Assembly (NCBI GenBank): GCA_040882845.1
Contig: JBBEAM010000009.1
Coordinates: 124,001 to 188,000 of the forward strand
Source of the DNA: JBBEAM01 sp040882845
GTDB lineage: Bacteria; Pseudomonadota; Alphaproteobacteria; Kiloniellales; DSM-21159
DNA: 64,000 nt
Direction: 5' to 3'
Every line of letters starts with the position of its first letter. The stretch's first letter is position 1. Below the pieces are notes generated by a model that had not been told where the DNA came from, searched no databases, and worked only from the letters and a program-made list of their open reading frames with translations. A program made the position numbers and the translations under genes. Positions 40,782 through 49,690 of this stretch are shown here, in pieces.

Positions 40782-42299
40782 ATGACCGACACCACACTCC
40801 TTTCGCTGCTCGCCAAGGGCGAGGACGGCGCTCCGGCGATTTCCGCGCCGGGCCGCAAGCCCTTGACTCACGGCGGCCTGCGCGCCCTGACGGCATCGAC
40901 GGTCGAGCGGCTGAACGCGCTCGGCATCGGCCGCGAAGACCGGGTCGCCATGGTGCTGCCCAACGGGCCGGAGATGGCGGCCGCCTTCGTCGCCGTCGGT
41001 GCGGGTGCGACCACGGCGCCGCTCAACCCCGGCTACCGCGCCGAGGAGTTCGACTTCTACCTGACCGACCTCAAGGCCAAGGCCCTGCTGGTCGAGGCCG
41101 GCAGCGAGAGCCCGGCTCTGGAGGTCGCGGCGAAGCACCGCATTCCAACCATCGAGCTGACGCTGCCGGAAGGCGCCGCCGCGGGCGCCTTCGAGCTCTC
41201 CGGAGAGAAGATCGGCGCAGCGGCCAAGACCGGCCCGGCGGAGGCCGGGGACATCGCCCTGATCCTGCACACCTCGGGCACCACCTCACGGCCGAAGCTC
41301 GTGCCGCTGAGCCAGGCCAACCTCGCCGCCTCGGCCCGGCATATCGGCGAGGCGCTGGCGCTGACGCCGCAGGACCGCTGCCTCAACATCATGCCGCTGT
41401 TCCACATCCACGGCCTGATCGCCGCGGTGCTGTCTTCCCTGGCCGCCGGAGCTTCGGTGTTCTGCACCCCGGGCTTCAACGCGCTGAAGGTCTTCCAGTG
41501 GATGGGCGAGGCAGAACCGAGCTGGTATACGGCGGTCCCGACCATGCATCAGGCGATCCTCTCGCGCGCCGCGCGCAACGCCGAGGCCGTCGCGGCGCTG
41601 AAGCTGCGGCTGATCCGCTCCTCCTCCTCCTCGCTGCCGCCGCAGGTGATGACCGAGCTGGAGGCGACCTTCGGCTGCCCGGTGATCGAGTCCTACGGCA
41701 TGACCGAGGCCGCCCACCAGATGGCCAGCAACCCCCTGCCCCCGGCCGAGCGCAAGCCTGGCAGCGTCGGCATCGCCGCCGGTCCCGAGGTCGCGGTGAT
41801 GGACTCTGCCGGCAAGCTGCGCGCCGCCGGCGAAACCGGCGAGATCGTGATTCGCGGCCCCAACGTCACCTCCGGCTACGAGAACAACCCCAAGGCCAAC
41901 GAGGAAGCCTTCGCCCACGGCTGGTTCCACACCGGCGATCAGGGGGTGCTGGACGAGGCCGGCTACCTGCGGATCACCGGGCGCCTCAAGGAGATCATCA
42001 ACCGCGGCGGCGAGAAGATCTCGCCGCGCGAGGTCGATGAGGTGCTGATGGATCACCCGGCGGTCGCCCAGGTGGTGACCTTCGCGCTGCCCCACGACAA
42101 GCTCGGCGAGGAGGTCGCCGCCGCCGTGGTACTGCGCGAGGACCAGGAGCTGAGCGAGCGGGCGCTGCGCGACTTTGCCGCCGAGCGGCTCGCGGACTTC
42201 AAAGTGCCGCGCAGGATCCTCTTCCTCGAAGAGATCCCCAAGGGCGCCACCGGCAAGCTGCAACGCATCGGCCTGGCCGAAAAGCTGGGGCTGGTCTGA
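40782..42299 (+). CDS. AMP-dependent acyl-CoA synthetase (oxalate-CoA ligase-like)
   Basis: The 505-residue protein has all adenylate-forming motifs: HTSGTTSRPKLVPLSQANL, ESYGMTEAAHQMASN, GWFHTGDQGVLDEAGYL, GRLKEIINRGGEKISPREVD and the catalytic Lys in PKGATGKLQR. N-terminal and core spacing resemble Pcs60/oxalyl-CoA synthetases (HIHGLIAAVLSSLAAGASV), but the acid cannot be fixed from sequence. It is the first gene of an operon with a methyltransferase, an ApbA/PanE-like reductase and a CAP protein, linked by 1-13-base overlaps. Confidence 0.87.
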   Translation: MTDTTLLSLLAKGEDGAPAISAPGRKPLTHGGLRALTASTVERLNALGIGREDRVAMVLPNGPEMAAAFVAVGAGATTAPLNPGYRAEEFDFYLTDLKAKALLVEAGSESPALEVAAKHRIPTIELTLPEGAAAGAFELSGEKIGAAAKTGPAEAGDIALILHTSGTTSRPKLVPLSQANLAASARHIGEALALTPQDRCLNIMPLFHIHGLIAAVLSSLAAGASVFCTPGFNALKVFQWMGEAEPSWYTAVPTMHQAILSRAARNAEAVAALKLRLIRSSSSSLPPQVMTELEATFGCPVIESYGMTEAAHQMASNPLPPAERKPGSVGIAAGPEVAVMDSAGKLRAAGETGEIVIRGPNVTSGYENNPKANEEAFAHGWFHTGDQGVLDEAGYLRITGRLKEIINRGGEKISPREVDEVLMDHPAVAQVVTFALPHDKLGEEVAAAVVLREDQELSERALRDFAAERLADFKVPRRILFLEEIPKGATGKLQRIGLAEKLGLV

Positions 42300-42919
42300 T
42301 GCCGGAAACCGCCGATCCGCTGTCCTGGCCGGACTACTACGCCAAGACCGAAGGCCGGCCGCCGCGCGCCACCCTGCTCGAGGCATTGAATCGCTTCGAT
42401 GCCGAAGGCCGCAGGGGCTTGGCCATCGACCTGGGCTGTGGCAGCGGCCGGGATTCCCTGGAGATCCTGAAGCGCGGCTGGGAGCTGCTGGCGATCGACC
42501 GCGAGATCGAGGGGCTGCGCCGCCTGCACGACAAGACCGCCTGCGGCGCGAAGCTGCAAACCTGCTGCAACGCCTTCGAGAAGATGAGCCTCTCCCCGGC
42601 CCTGCTGATCAACGCCAGCTTCGCGCTGCCGCTGGTGCCGCCGGAGCAGTTCCGCGCCGTCTGGCGCAAGGTCACAGCGGCGATTCTGCCCGGCGGCCGT
42701 TTCGCCGGCCAGTTCTTCGGGCAGCGGGATTCCTGGAACGGCGAGAAGAACCTGACCTTCCACGACAGGGAAGAGGTCGAGGCCTTGCTTCGCAGCTTCG
42801 AGCTGGAGATGCTGCGGGAAGAGGAAGAGGACTCGGTCACCGTCCGCGGCGAGGCCAAGCACTGGCACATCTTCCATGTCGTCGCGCGCAAACCCGAATT
42901 GGAGGCGGGAGCGGAATGA
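42299..42919 (+). CDS. class I SAM-dependent methyltransferase (TehB-like)
   Basis: The 206-residue protein has the SAM motif AIDLGCGSGRDSLEILKRGW and an acidic residue after strand 2 (LLAIDREIEGLRRL). LLINASFALPLVPPEQFRAV and GGRFAGQFFGQRDSW follow, a TehB/tellurite-resistance-like layout. The start shares one base with the ligase stop (TGATG) and the end overlaps the next gene (ATGA). The substrate is unknown. Confidence 0.83.
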   Translation: MPETADPLSWPDYYAKTEGRPPRATLLEALNRFDAEGRRGLAIDLGCGSGRDSLEILKRGWELLAIDREIEGLRRLHDKTACGAKLQTCCNAFEKMSLSPALLINASFALPLVPPEQFRAVWRKVTAAILPGGRFAGQFFGQRDSWNGEKNLTFHDREEVEALLRSFELEMLREEEEDSVTVRGEAKHWHIFHVVARKPELEAGAE

Positions 42920-43896
42920 AGATCTGCGTCTTCGGCGCCGGGGCGATCGGCGGCTACATCGGCGCGGAGTTGGCGCTAGCAGGCGAAGCCGAGGTGACGC
43001 TGATCGCGCGCGGCCCGCATCTGGCGGCGATGCGCGAGAACGGCCTGAAGCTGCTGATCGGCGGCGAGGAAAAGGTCGCGCAGGTGAACTGCACCGACGA
43101 TCCCTCGGACGCCGGACCGCAGGACTACGTCATCGTCGCGCTGAAGGCCCACTCCGTGCCCGGCGCGGTCGACGCCATGCAGCCGCTGCTCGGCAAGGAC
43201 ACCGCCGTGGTGACGGCGCAGAACGGCGTGCCCTGGTGGTATTTCTACAAGCTCGAGGGCGATCACGAGAACCGGCGATTGGAAAGCGTCGATCCCGGCG
43301 GCACGCTGTGGGACAAAATCGGGCCGGAACGCGCCATCGGCTGCGTCGTCTACCCGGCCTGCGAACTCGCCGAACCCGGCGTGGTCAAGCATATCGCCTC
43401 CAACCGCTTTCCTCTGGGAGAGCCCTCCGGCGAAAAAACGGAGCGGCTGCTGGCGCTGTCCAAGGCGATGGTCGCCGCCAACCTCAAGGCGCCGGTGCGG
43501 CCGCGAATCCGCGACGACATCTGGATCAAGCTCTGGGGCAACCTCTCCTTCAATCCGATCTCGGCGCTGACCGGCGCAACCTTGGACGCCATCGTCGAGG
43601 ATGAGGGCACCCATGCCGTGGTCCGTGCGATGATGCTCGAAGCCCAGGCGATCGGCGAGAAGCTCGGCGTCAAGTTTCCCATCGACGTCGAGCGGCGGAT
43701 CGCCGGGGCCGGCGAAGTCGGGGAGCACAAGACCTCGATGCTTCAGGATCTGGAGAGCGGGCGGCCGATGGAGATCGACGCCCTGGTCGCTGCGGTACAG
43801 GAGCTCGGCCGTCTGGTCGAGGTTTCGACCCCGGCGATCGATACCGTCTTGGCATTGGTGCGGCAACGCGCCACAATCGCCGGATGCTATGGATAA
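42916..43896 (+). CDS. ketopantoate reductase (ApbA/PanE) family protein
   Basis: The 326-residue product starts MKICVFGAGAIGGYIGAELA, a Rossmann NADPH fold. The PanE C-terminal domain has DDIWIKLWGNLSFNPISALT, HKTSMLQDLESGRPMEIDAL and a Lys in IVALKAHSVP. It is likely an NADPH-dependent 2-oxoacid reductase; ketopantoate itself is possible, but paralogues with other substrates are frequent. It lies in the acyl-CoA ligase operon and overlaps both neighbours, which hints at a catabolic rather than pantothenate role. Confidence 0.83.
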   Translation: MKICVFGAGAIGGYIGAELALAGEAEVTLIARGPHLAAMRENGLKLLIGGEEKVAQVNCTDDPSDAGPQDYVIVALKAHSVPGAVDAMQPLLGKDTAVVTAQNGVPWWYFYKLEGDHENRRLESVDPGGTLWDKIGPERAIGCVVYPACELAEPGVVKHIASNRFPLGEPSGEKTERLLALSKAMVAANLKAPVRPRIRDDIWIKLWGNLSFNPISALTGATLDAIVEDEGTHAVVRAMMLEAQAIGEKLGVKFPIDVERRIAGAGEVGEHKTSMLQDLESGRPMEIDALVAAVQELGRLVEVSTPAIDTVLALVRQRATIAGCYG

Positions 43897-44480
43897 AAAG
43901 GCTCTCAGCCGCCCTGATGTTCTGCTTTCTGGCCGTCCCGGCGCAGGCGGCGGAGCCCGACTTCGCCAGCGAACTGCTGGCGGCGATCAACGCCTTGCGG
44001 GCCCAGGAAGGCCTTCAGCCGCTGAACCGCAATGCCCAGCTCGACGGGATCTCCCAAGCGCACAGCGACTACATGGTGCGCTCCGACTTCATCGGGCACA
44101 GCGGGCCGGATGGGCGCGATCTTGAGCTGCGTGTCGAGGATACGGGCTATAGCTATCGCCTGCTCGCCGAGAACATCGCCGCCGGACCGGACGATCCCGA
44201 CACGGTGCTCGCGGCCTGGCTGAATAGCCCGCCGCACGCGCACAATCTGCGCCTCGCCGAGGCCTCGGAAATCGGCCTCGGTTATAGCGCCGGGACGCTG
44301 ATCCTGGAGGAAGGCATCGCCAGCGACGTCTGGACGGTGGTGATCGCCGCGCCAGGTTCGCGGCCAGGCGAAGCCTCAGGCGCTCCGGAGGCCTCGCCTC
44401 AAGTGGTCCTCATACTGCAGCCGGCGTATCATCCGCAGCAGAACCTGCAGCCGCGCGGCCGCGCGCAGGGAACGCCGTAG
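43884..44480 (+). CDS. secreted CAP-domain (SCP/PR1, YkwD-like) protein
   Basis: The 198-residue protein has a signal peptide (MLWIKRLSAALMFCFLAVPAQA) and a CAP domain with the paired-His pattern ISQAHSDYMVRSDFIGHSGP, AENIAAGPDDPDTVLAAWLN and SPPHAHNLRLAEASEIGLGY. The C-terminal 35 residues are low-complexity Pro/Gln-rich. It overlaps the reductase gene by 13 bases in another frame. CAP proteins are extracytoplasmic and of varied function; none can be assigned. Confidence 0.82.
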   Translation: MLWIKRLSAALMFCFLAVPAQAAEPDFASELLAAINALRAQEGLQPLNRNAQLDGISQAHSDYMVRSDFIGHSGPDGRDLELRVEDTGYSYRLLAENIAAGPDDPDTVLAAWLNSPPHAHNLRLAEASEIGLGYSAGTLILEEGIASDVWTVVIAAPGSRPGEASGAPEASPQVVLILQPAYHPQQNLQPRGRAQGTP

Positions 44481-44785
44481 ACCGCAAAAGCCAGGCTGAC
44501 CGCGGCCCTCAGCCAAGATCCGCATCTTTCCAAGCTTTCTTCAGCGCCGCTGACCTGGCAGCGCAGCGCTTGCCTGCGTGGCAGCTTTTCGCAGCCCGCA
44601 AGAAAAAATCTAAAATGAGATCTTGTTTCTTAATACGAACTTTACCTATTTAACCGAATCATGGTCGTTATTACATAGGTTAACAAATATAGATAAAATT
44701 CCATGCATTTCTTTAGTTAATAAAAATTAACCAAATCTTGCCAGCACATGGATTCCGACGTGGCAAAAAAGTGTGAGAGGTCGAT
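44481..44785. other. AT-rich intergenic region upstream of the Tad-type genes
   Basis: About 305 bases without a gene. From roughly 44600 to 44770 the sequence is strikingly AT-rich for this genome. It contains TTAACC at 44650-44655, GGTTAAC at 44678-44684 and the palindrome GTTAAT-AAAA-ATTAAC at 44716-44731. TTAA-N6-TTAACC (44717-44732) resembles the CtrA recognition pattern TTAA-N7-TTAA, with one base less. This is very likely the promoter and control region of the pseudopilin genes that follow. Confidence 0.5.
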
Positions 44786-46132
44786 ATGAAGACTGAAGTT
44801 TCGGAGGCCCCGTTCGGCCACAGAGCGATCGACGGCGTGAAGACCTGGGTGAAAGAAACCAAAGGCTCCGTCATGGTGCTGGTCGCGCTCAGCCTGCCCG
44901 TGGTGGTCGGCGTTGCCGGCCTGGGCATCGATCTATCGAGTTGGTACGCGGAACGGCGCATGACGCAGAATATCGCCGATTCGGCGGTGGTCGCGGCAAC
45001 CCACGCGGTCATGGCCGGCCAGGACCAGCAGGGCGTCGAGGCTGAGGCCATGGCCGAGGCGCAGCGCAATGGCTACAAAGCCCGCCCCGGTGACGAACTG
45101 GTCGTCACGCTGCTTGGCGGTACCTCGATGGGTGCGGCGACAGCCGAGGTGGAAGTTCTGGTGCACCGCAGCGCTCCGGTCTTTTTCACCAGCCTCTTCG
45201 TCGACTACCAGCCTGCCGTCGCAGCCTCCGCCATGGGCGGTGTCCGCGGCAACGGCACGAACTGCATCATCGGGCTCGACCCCTATGCGCCGCACACGGT
45301 CAACTTCATGGGCAACACCACGGTGAACGTCGGCTGTGGCGTCTATTCCCATTCTGAGGCCGCGGAGTCCCTCTATGTCGGTGGCAACGCGACGCTCTAT
45401 GCCAATCCGGCGCAGGCCCGCGGCGACATCATCGTCTCGGGCAGCGGAGAGATCTACTCCGCCAACGGCAACCTGATGCCCTTCAACGCAATCAACAATC
45501 CCGATCCCTATGCCGGCATGACCTTTCCCGAAGAGCCGGCTGCCTGCGACAACAACGGCTACGAGTTGAAGCCCAACCGCACGGAATCGATCGGACCTTC
45601 CACAGCCGGCGGTGCGATGAAGATCTGCGGGTCGTTTACGATCAAAGGCAACCTCAACATGGAGCCGGGCACCTACTACATTCACCAAGCCGACATCACG
45701 ATCAACTCGCAGGCAAACATCCGTTGCCCGTCCTGCAGCGGAGCGGAAGGCGTTACCATCGTGCTGAGCGGCGACGCTCCCGGCAACGTCGGTGACATCC
45801 ACATCAATGGCGGCGCCGTGATCGACATCAAAGCGCCGGCAAGTGGCCCCTTTGCCGGGATCGTGATCTACAAGCAGCGGATCGCCGATGCCGATGGCAA
45901 CAATCTGCTCAACGGCGGCAGCACCATGGAGCTGCGCGGCGCCATCTACATGCCAACCCAGACGGTCGACTTCCGCGGCGGCGCCGATCTGCCAGGCTGT
46001 ATCCACCTGATCGCCCGGATGATCGACTTCTCGGGCAACTCCTATCTGCGCAACGACGAAGCCGTCTGCACCGATGTCGGGATCTCCGTGGAATCCTCGA
46101 CCCAGCAGCGCCAAGTCGTACTGCTCAACTAA
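44786..46132 (+). CDS. TadG-like protein with N-terminal pseudopilin helix and long beta-rich domain
   Basis: The 448-residue protein starts with a short basic segment and a TadE/TadG helix (GSVMVLVALSLPVVVGVAGL then GIDLSSWYAERRMTQNIAD). A long Gly/Asn-rich region follows with repeated short strands (GNTTVNVGCGVYSHSEAAES, GNLNMEPGTYYIHQADITIN, GGAVIDIKAPASGPFAGIVI), suggesting a beta-helix. Paired Cys residues suggest disulfides outside the cell. It is the first gene of a three-gene Tad pseudopilin set. No TadA/B/C ATPase or secretin gene is in the window. Confidence 0.8.
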   Translation: MKTEVSEAPFGHRAIDGVKTWVKETKGSVMVLVALSLPVVVGVAGLGIDLSSWYAERRMTQNIADSAVVAATHAVMAGQDQQGVEAEAMAEAQRNGYKARPGDELVVTLLGGTSMGAATAEVEVLVHRSAPVFFTSLFVDYQPAVAASAMGGVRGNGTNCIIGLDPYAPHTVNFMGNTTVNVGCGVYSHSEAAESLYVGGNATLYANPAQARGDIIVSGSGEIYSANGNLMPFNAINNPDPYAGMTFPEEPAACDNNGYELKPNRTESIGPSTAGGAMKICGSFTIKGNLNMEPGTYYIHQADITINSQANIRCPSCSGAEGVTIVLSGDAPGNVGDIHINGGAVIDIKAPASGPFAGIVIYKQRIADADGNNLLNGGSTMELRGAIYMPTQTVDFRGGADLPGCIHLIARMIDFSGNSYLRNDEAVCTDVGISVESSTQQRQVVLLN

Positions 46133-46152
46133 AAACACGGAAAGCGAAGAGC

Positions 46153-46680
46153 ATGCATGTTTTCAGGCTACCCTTGCGCCTGCCCGCAACGCTGCGGCGA
46201 TTCCGCGAAGAGCAGGATGGCGTAATTCTGGCGGAGGTGGCGATCGGATCGATGATCCTCGCTGCTCTGATGATGGCGGTCTTGGACTTCGGCCTCGCCT
46301 ATGTCCAGAAGCTCGAGATGTTGAACGCCACGCGCGCCGGCACCCAGTTGGCGCTGGTACGCCATCCCTCACTTGACCCCAGTGCCGATGTCGAAGAGGC
46401 GCTGACATCGATCGGTGAGATCCGCCAGGCTGTGATCTCCTCGGCTTCCTTCCTGACCGGCGATCCCGGTCAGGACAGCTTACAGGTTTGGCTGTCCTGC
46501 ACCTGTCCCGACGGGCAAGCAATACAATGCGTGCCGCCTGCGGGGATGTCCCAACCCTGTGCTGACACGCGTACCTATGCCAACATCAAGCTCGATCTGC
46601 CCTACAGTTACATGGTGCCTTATCCGGGTATCGGCAGCAGCGTTCAGCTGGTGGCCGAAAACTCGATTCGGCTGAAGTAG
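46153..46680 (+). CDS. TadE-family pseudopilin
   Basis: The 175-residue protein has a basic N-terminus, then REEQDGVILAEVAIGSMILA and ALMMAVLDFGLAYVQKLEM, the TadE hydrophobic helix with the conserved Glu after the cleavage/processing site. The C-terminal domain has four Cys (SCTCPDGQAIQCVPPAG, CADTRTY). It follows the TadG-like gene by 20 bases and precedes a second TadE by 10 bases. Confidence 0.82.
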   Translation: MHVFRLPLRLPATLRRFREEQDGVILAEVAIGSMILAALMMAVLDFGLAYVQKLEMLNATRAGTQLALVRHPSLDPSADVEEALTSIGEIRQAVISSASFLTGDPGQDSLQVWLSCTCPDGQAIQCVPPAGMSQPCADTRTYANIKLDLPYSYMVPYPGIGSSVQLVAENSIRLK

Positions 46681-46690
46681 GGCTGACAAC

Positions 46691-47137
46691 ATGCAATCTC
46701 TCTGGCTTCTACGGCGCCCCTGGCCGGGACTGCTGCCCCGCTTTCGAGAGGACATCCGTGGCGTCGTCGCAGCCGAGTTCGCGCTCTCTATCCCGATTAT
46801 CCTGATGCTGCTAATGGGCTTGGTCGAAGTCGGGCGCATCGTCTACACACAGGCGGCGCTGGATTTCGCGGCGCAGGAAGGCACGCGCTACGCCATCGTG
46901 CGCGATGGCGAAGTCACCACGGAGGAGATCGAAGCCTACGCCTCTTCGCGCATGCTCGGCGTTGTCGATGACCAGATGGCGGTCTTCGCGGCCACCGCGC
47001 CGGTCGATCCAGGCACCAACACCAGTCTGATCACCATCGAGGTGACCTTCCAGTACAGGCCCTGGTTCCCCCTCATTCCCGGATTCAACCTGACGGCGGA
47101 TTCCAGCGGATTCCTGGCCTTCCCGAACGGCGGTTAA
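46691..47137 (+). CDS. TadE-family pseudopilin
   Basis: The 148-residue protein has the TadE pattern REDIRGVVAAEFALSIPIIL followed by MLLMGLVEVGRIVYTQAALD, with Glu in the AAEFAL motif, and a small beta-rich C-terminal domain. GGGCTGACAAC precedes the ATG weakly. It ends six bases before the convergent mnmA stop. Together with its two neighbours it would form minor pilins of a Flp/Tad-type secretion pilus. Confidence 0.82.
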   Translation: MQSLWLLRRPWPGLLPRFREDIRGVVAAEFALSIPIILMLLMGLVEVGRIVYTQAALDFAAQEGTRYAIVRDGEVTTEEIEAYASSRMLGVVDDQMAVFAATAPVDPGTNTSLITIEVTFQYRPWFPLIPGFNLTADSSGFLAFPNGG

Positions 47138-47143
47138 GGCAAG

Positions 47144-48271
47144 CTAGGCTGCGCGGCGCAGCTCGGCCGCGGCAATCCAGCCGCCGCCCAGCACCCGATC
47201 GCCCTGATAGAATACCGCCGCCTGCCCAGGTGAAACGCCGTGCTGCGGCGCCGGAAGGCGGATCTCCGCGCCGCTGTCACCCGCCGCGACGACCTCGGCG
47301 TCTACCGGCGCCTGGGTGTTGCGCAGCTTCACCGAGACGCGGCGCGGCGCGGCGCTCAAGACTGCGCCATCAAGCCAGTTGAGCTCGCCGACGCGCACGA
47401 CGTCGCGGGCCAGGGCGGCATGGGGGCCGACAACCACGCGGCGCGCCTCCGGCTCCAGGTGCACCACGTAGAGCGGCTCCTCGACGCCACCGATGCCAAG
47501 CCCGCGGCGCTGGCCGATGGTGTAGTTGATAATCCCCTCATGGCGGCCCAGCACGCGGCCTTCCAGATCGACGATCTCGCCAGCGTCAAGGGCTCCGGGG
47601 CGCAGCCGCTCGACCACCCGCGCGTAGGAGCCGTTGGGCACGAAACAGATATCCTGGCTGTCGGGCTTTGCCGCCACCGGCAGGGCGAAGCGTTCGGCCA
47701 GGGCGCGGGTCTCGCGCTTCGGCAAACCGCCCAGTGGAAAGCGCAGGAAGTCGAGCTGCGCCTGGGTGGTGGCGAAGAGGAAGTAGCTCTGGTCCCGGCT
47801 GTCGTCGACGGCGCGCAAGAGCTGCCCCCGCCCGTCCGCTCCGGCCTCGCGGCGCACATAGTGGCCGGTCGCCAGCGCGTCGGCGCCCAGCGCCCGCGCC
47901 TGGCCCAGCAGATCGTGGAATTTGACCGACTGATTGCAGCGCACGCAGGGGATCGGCGTCTCGCCGCGCAGGTAGCTCTCGGCGAAGTCCTCCATCACCG
48001 CTTCGCGGAAGCGGCTCTCGTAGTCCAGCACGTAATGCGGGATGTCGAGGGTCTCGGCGACCCTGCGGGCGTCGTAGATATCCTGTCCGGCGCAGCAGGC
48101 GCCCTTCTTCTCCACCGCCGCGCCATGGTCGTAGAGCTGCAGGGTGATGCCGACGACCTCGTAGCCCGCCTCTTTCATCAAGGCGGCCGTGACCGAGGAG
48201 TCGACGCCGCCGGACATGGCGACGACGACGCGGGTCTCGGCGGGGGGCTTATCGAAACCGAGCTCGTTCAT
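47144..48271 (-). CDS. mnmA: tRNA-specific 2-thiouridylase MnmA
   Basis: The 375-residue protein has the PP-loop AMSGGVDSSVTAALMKEAGY, the catalytic cysteines in PCVRCNQSVKF and SQDICFVPNGSYARV, and GHYVRREAGADGRGQLLRAV with RDQSYFLF. It thiolates U34 of tRNA-Lys, -Glu and -Gln with sulfur relayed from IscS; iscS is encoded at 56064-57245. It stands alone on the minus strand. Confidence 0.96.
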   Translation of the reverse strand: MNELGFDKPPAETRVVVAMSGGVDSSVTAALMKEAGYEVVGITLQLYDHGAAVEKKGACCAGQDIYDARRVAETLDIPHYVLDYESRFREAVMEDFAESYLRGETPIPCVRCNQSVKFHDLLGQARALGADALATGHYVRREAGADGRGQLLRAVDDSRDQSYFLFATTQAQLDFLRFPLGGLPKRETRALAERFALPVAAKPDSQDICFVPNGSYARVVERLRPGALDAGEIVDLEGRVLGRHEGIINYTIGQRRGLGIGGVEEPLYVVHLEPEARRVVVGPHAALARDVVRVGELNWLDGAVLSAAPRRVSVKLRNTQAPVDAEVVAAGDSGAEIRLPAPQHGVSPGQAAVFYQGDRVLGGGWIAAAELRRAA

Positions 48272-48316
48272 GCCGCAGGCATATAGGCTATGCGGCGGGG
48301 CATTGCAAAGGCCGTG

Positions 48317-49690
48317 TCAGTCGGACAGCAGGGCCTTGAGCTGATCGATCGGACCGGAATCGACCAGCACCGAGAGGCTGGCCGAGAAGTGGCCGCGCGG
48401 ATAGATGTGCAGCTTGTCGCCGGTGACGCCCCAGCGCCGCGCCAGGCGGCGGCCGCCGGTGTAGGGGGTGATGACGTCCGCCTGACCGAGCACCATGACG
48501 ACCTTTCCACGCAGCTCCTCCGGCAGGTCTCCGGGCTCGAGCAGCGGTTTCCAGGTTTCGACCTCGCGTTCCCTCCAGCCGGCCTGCTCCATCCGCCGCT
48601 TCAGCCCGAGCCGCCGGGTCAGCGCGCCGCGATAGGCAAGGTTCATCAGCTCGCCGCTGGTCGCGATCAGCAGCCCGGCGTCGGGCCGGCAGGCCTGGGG
48701 CCAGTGTCGGCTATGGCTGAGGATCAGCTGGTTGGTCAGCGAGCCGAGCGAGACGCTGGCCGTCGCCACCCGGGTGCTGCCCAGGCCGCGCGCCCAGGCG
48801 ATCACCACCGCGACCTCGGCCAGCCAGGCCTGGAACAGCTCGATCAGGCCGAGCGGGCCGCGCCCGATCACCGGATCGGCCGGACAGATGCCCGGAAGGC
48901 AGCGGCGGTTGTGCCAGGGTCCCTCGATGCGGATCACCCGCACCCCCTCGCGCACCAGGGCATGGCTTGGGTCGTCGCGCTGCGGCCACATCTCCTCTTC
49001 CATCAAAATACCGTGCAGGAAGATCACTGTGCGCTCGGCATCCGGAGCGGGCTCCAGCACGCGGGCGCGGGCCAGATCGCCGAGCACCGGCGAGGGGAAA
49101 CGGATGAAGTACTCGCGGCCAAGAGTGCTGGGAACCGCGTGGGAGACTTCGACCCGCGGCAGCGGTCCAGGCGTATAGGCGCCGTCGGGGTCGGCGAGCC
49201 GCTGGCCGTGCCGCTGCATCACCTCCTCCGGTTCCGGAACCCGCCAGAGCAACGGCTCGACCCGGCTGTTGATGCCCATGAAAGCCGCGCGCGACAGGGC
49301 GTAGTAGGTCGCCAGTTGCTGGCGGGTCAGTTCGGCATCGACCAGAGTTTCGGGCTGTGGCGGCGTCTTGGCATAGAAGGCCGCGTCCCAGCGCAGCAGG
49401 ACCTTGTCATAGGCGGCGCGGCGGCGCGCCACCTCCTCCAGCGCCAGACGCCAGCGCAGCTTCGGCGGCTTGCGCCAGCCGAGCTCTTCCTGAAAGCGGA
49501 CAGGATCGCCATCGGCCAGCGTCGCCGCCGCCCAGGCCCGCGAAAGCGGCAGGTAGCGCGTGGTGATGTACCAGAGCGCCGCCTGATCGAACCAGGGCTT
49601 CAACAGCATGCGCCCCAGTGCGCCGTCGAGGTAGCCGGCGGCGAGCGGCGGCGGCAGGACTCCGGCGTCGGTCGCGCGGCGGCGGATCAT
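48317..49690 (-). CDS. alpha/beta-hydrolase-fold protein (ABHD18/DUF2048-like)
   Basis: The 457-residue protein has a long helical N-terminal region (1-180) and an alpha/beta hydrolase core: VIFLHGILMEEEMWPQRDD, RIEGPWHNRRCLPGICP and nucleophile elbow TASVSLGSLTNQL (Ser in SVSLG). A late acid/His pair follows in VMVLGQADVITPY and IYPRGHFSAS. The elbow has Ser instead of the first Gly of GxSxG. It overlaps the upstream TMADH-family gene by four bases, so the two enzymes likely act in the same route. The substrate is unknown. Confidence 0.72.
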   Translation of the reverse strand: MIRRRATDAGVLPPPLAAGYLDGALGRMLLKPWFDQAALWYITTRYLPLSRAWAAATLADGDPVRFQEELGWRKPPKLRWRLALEEVARRRAAYDKVLLRWDAAFYAKTPPQPETLVDAELTRQQLATYYALSRAAFMGINSRVEPLLWRVPEPEEVMQRHGQRLADPDGAYTPGPLPRVEVSHAVPSTLGREYFIRFPSPVLGDLARARVLEPAPDAERTVIFLHGILMEEEMWPQRDDPSHALVREGVRVIRIEGPWHNRRCLPGICPADPVIGRGPLGLIELFQAWLAEVAVVIAWARGLGSTRVATASVSLGSLTNQLILSHSRHWPQACRPDAGLLIATSGELMNLAYRGALTRRLGLKRRMEQAGWREREVETWKPLLEPGDLPEELRGKVVMVLGQADVITPYTGGRRLARRWGVTGDKLHIYPRGHFSASLSVLVDSGPIDQLKALLSD

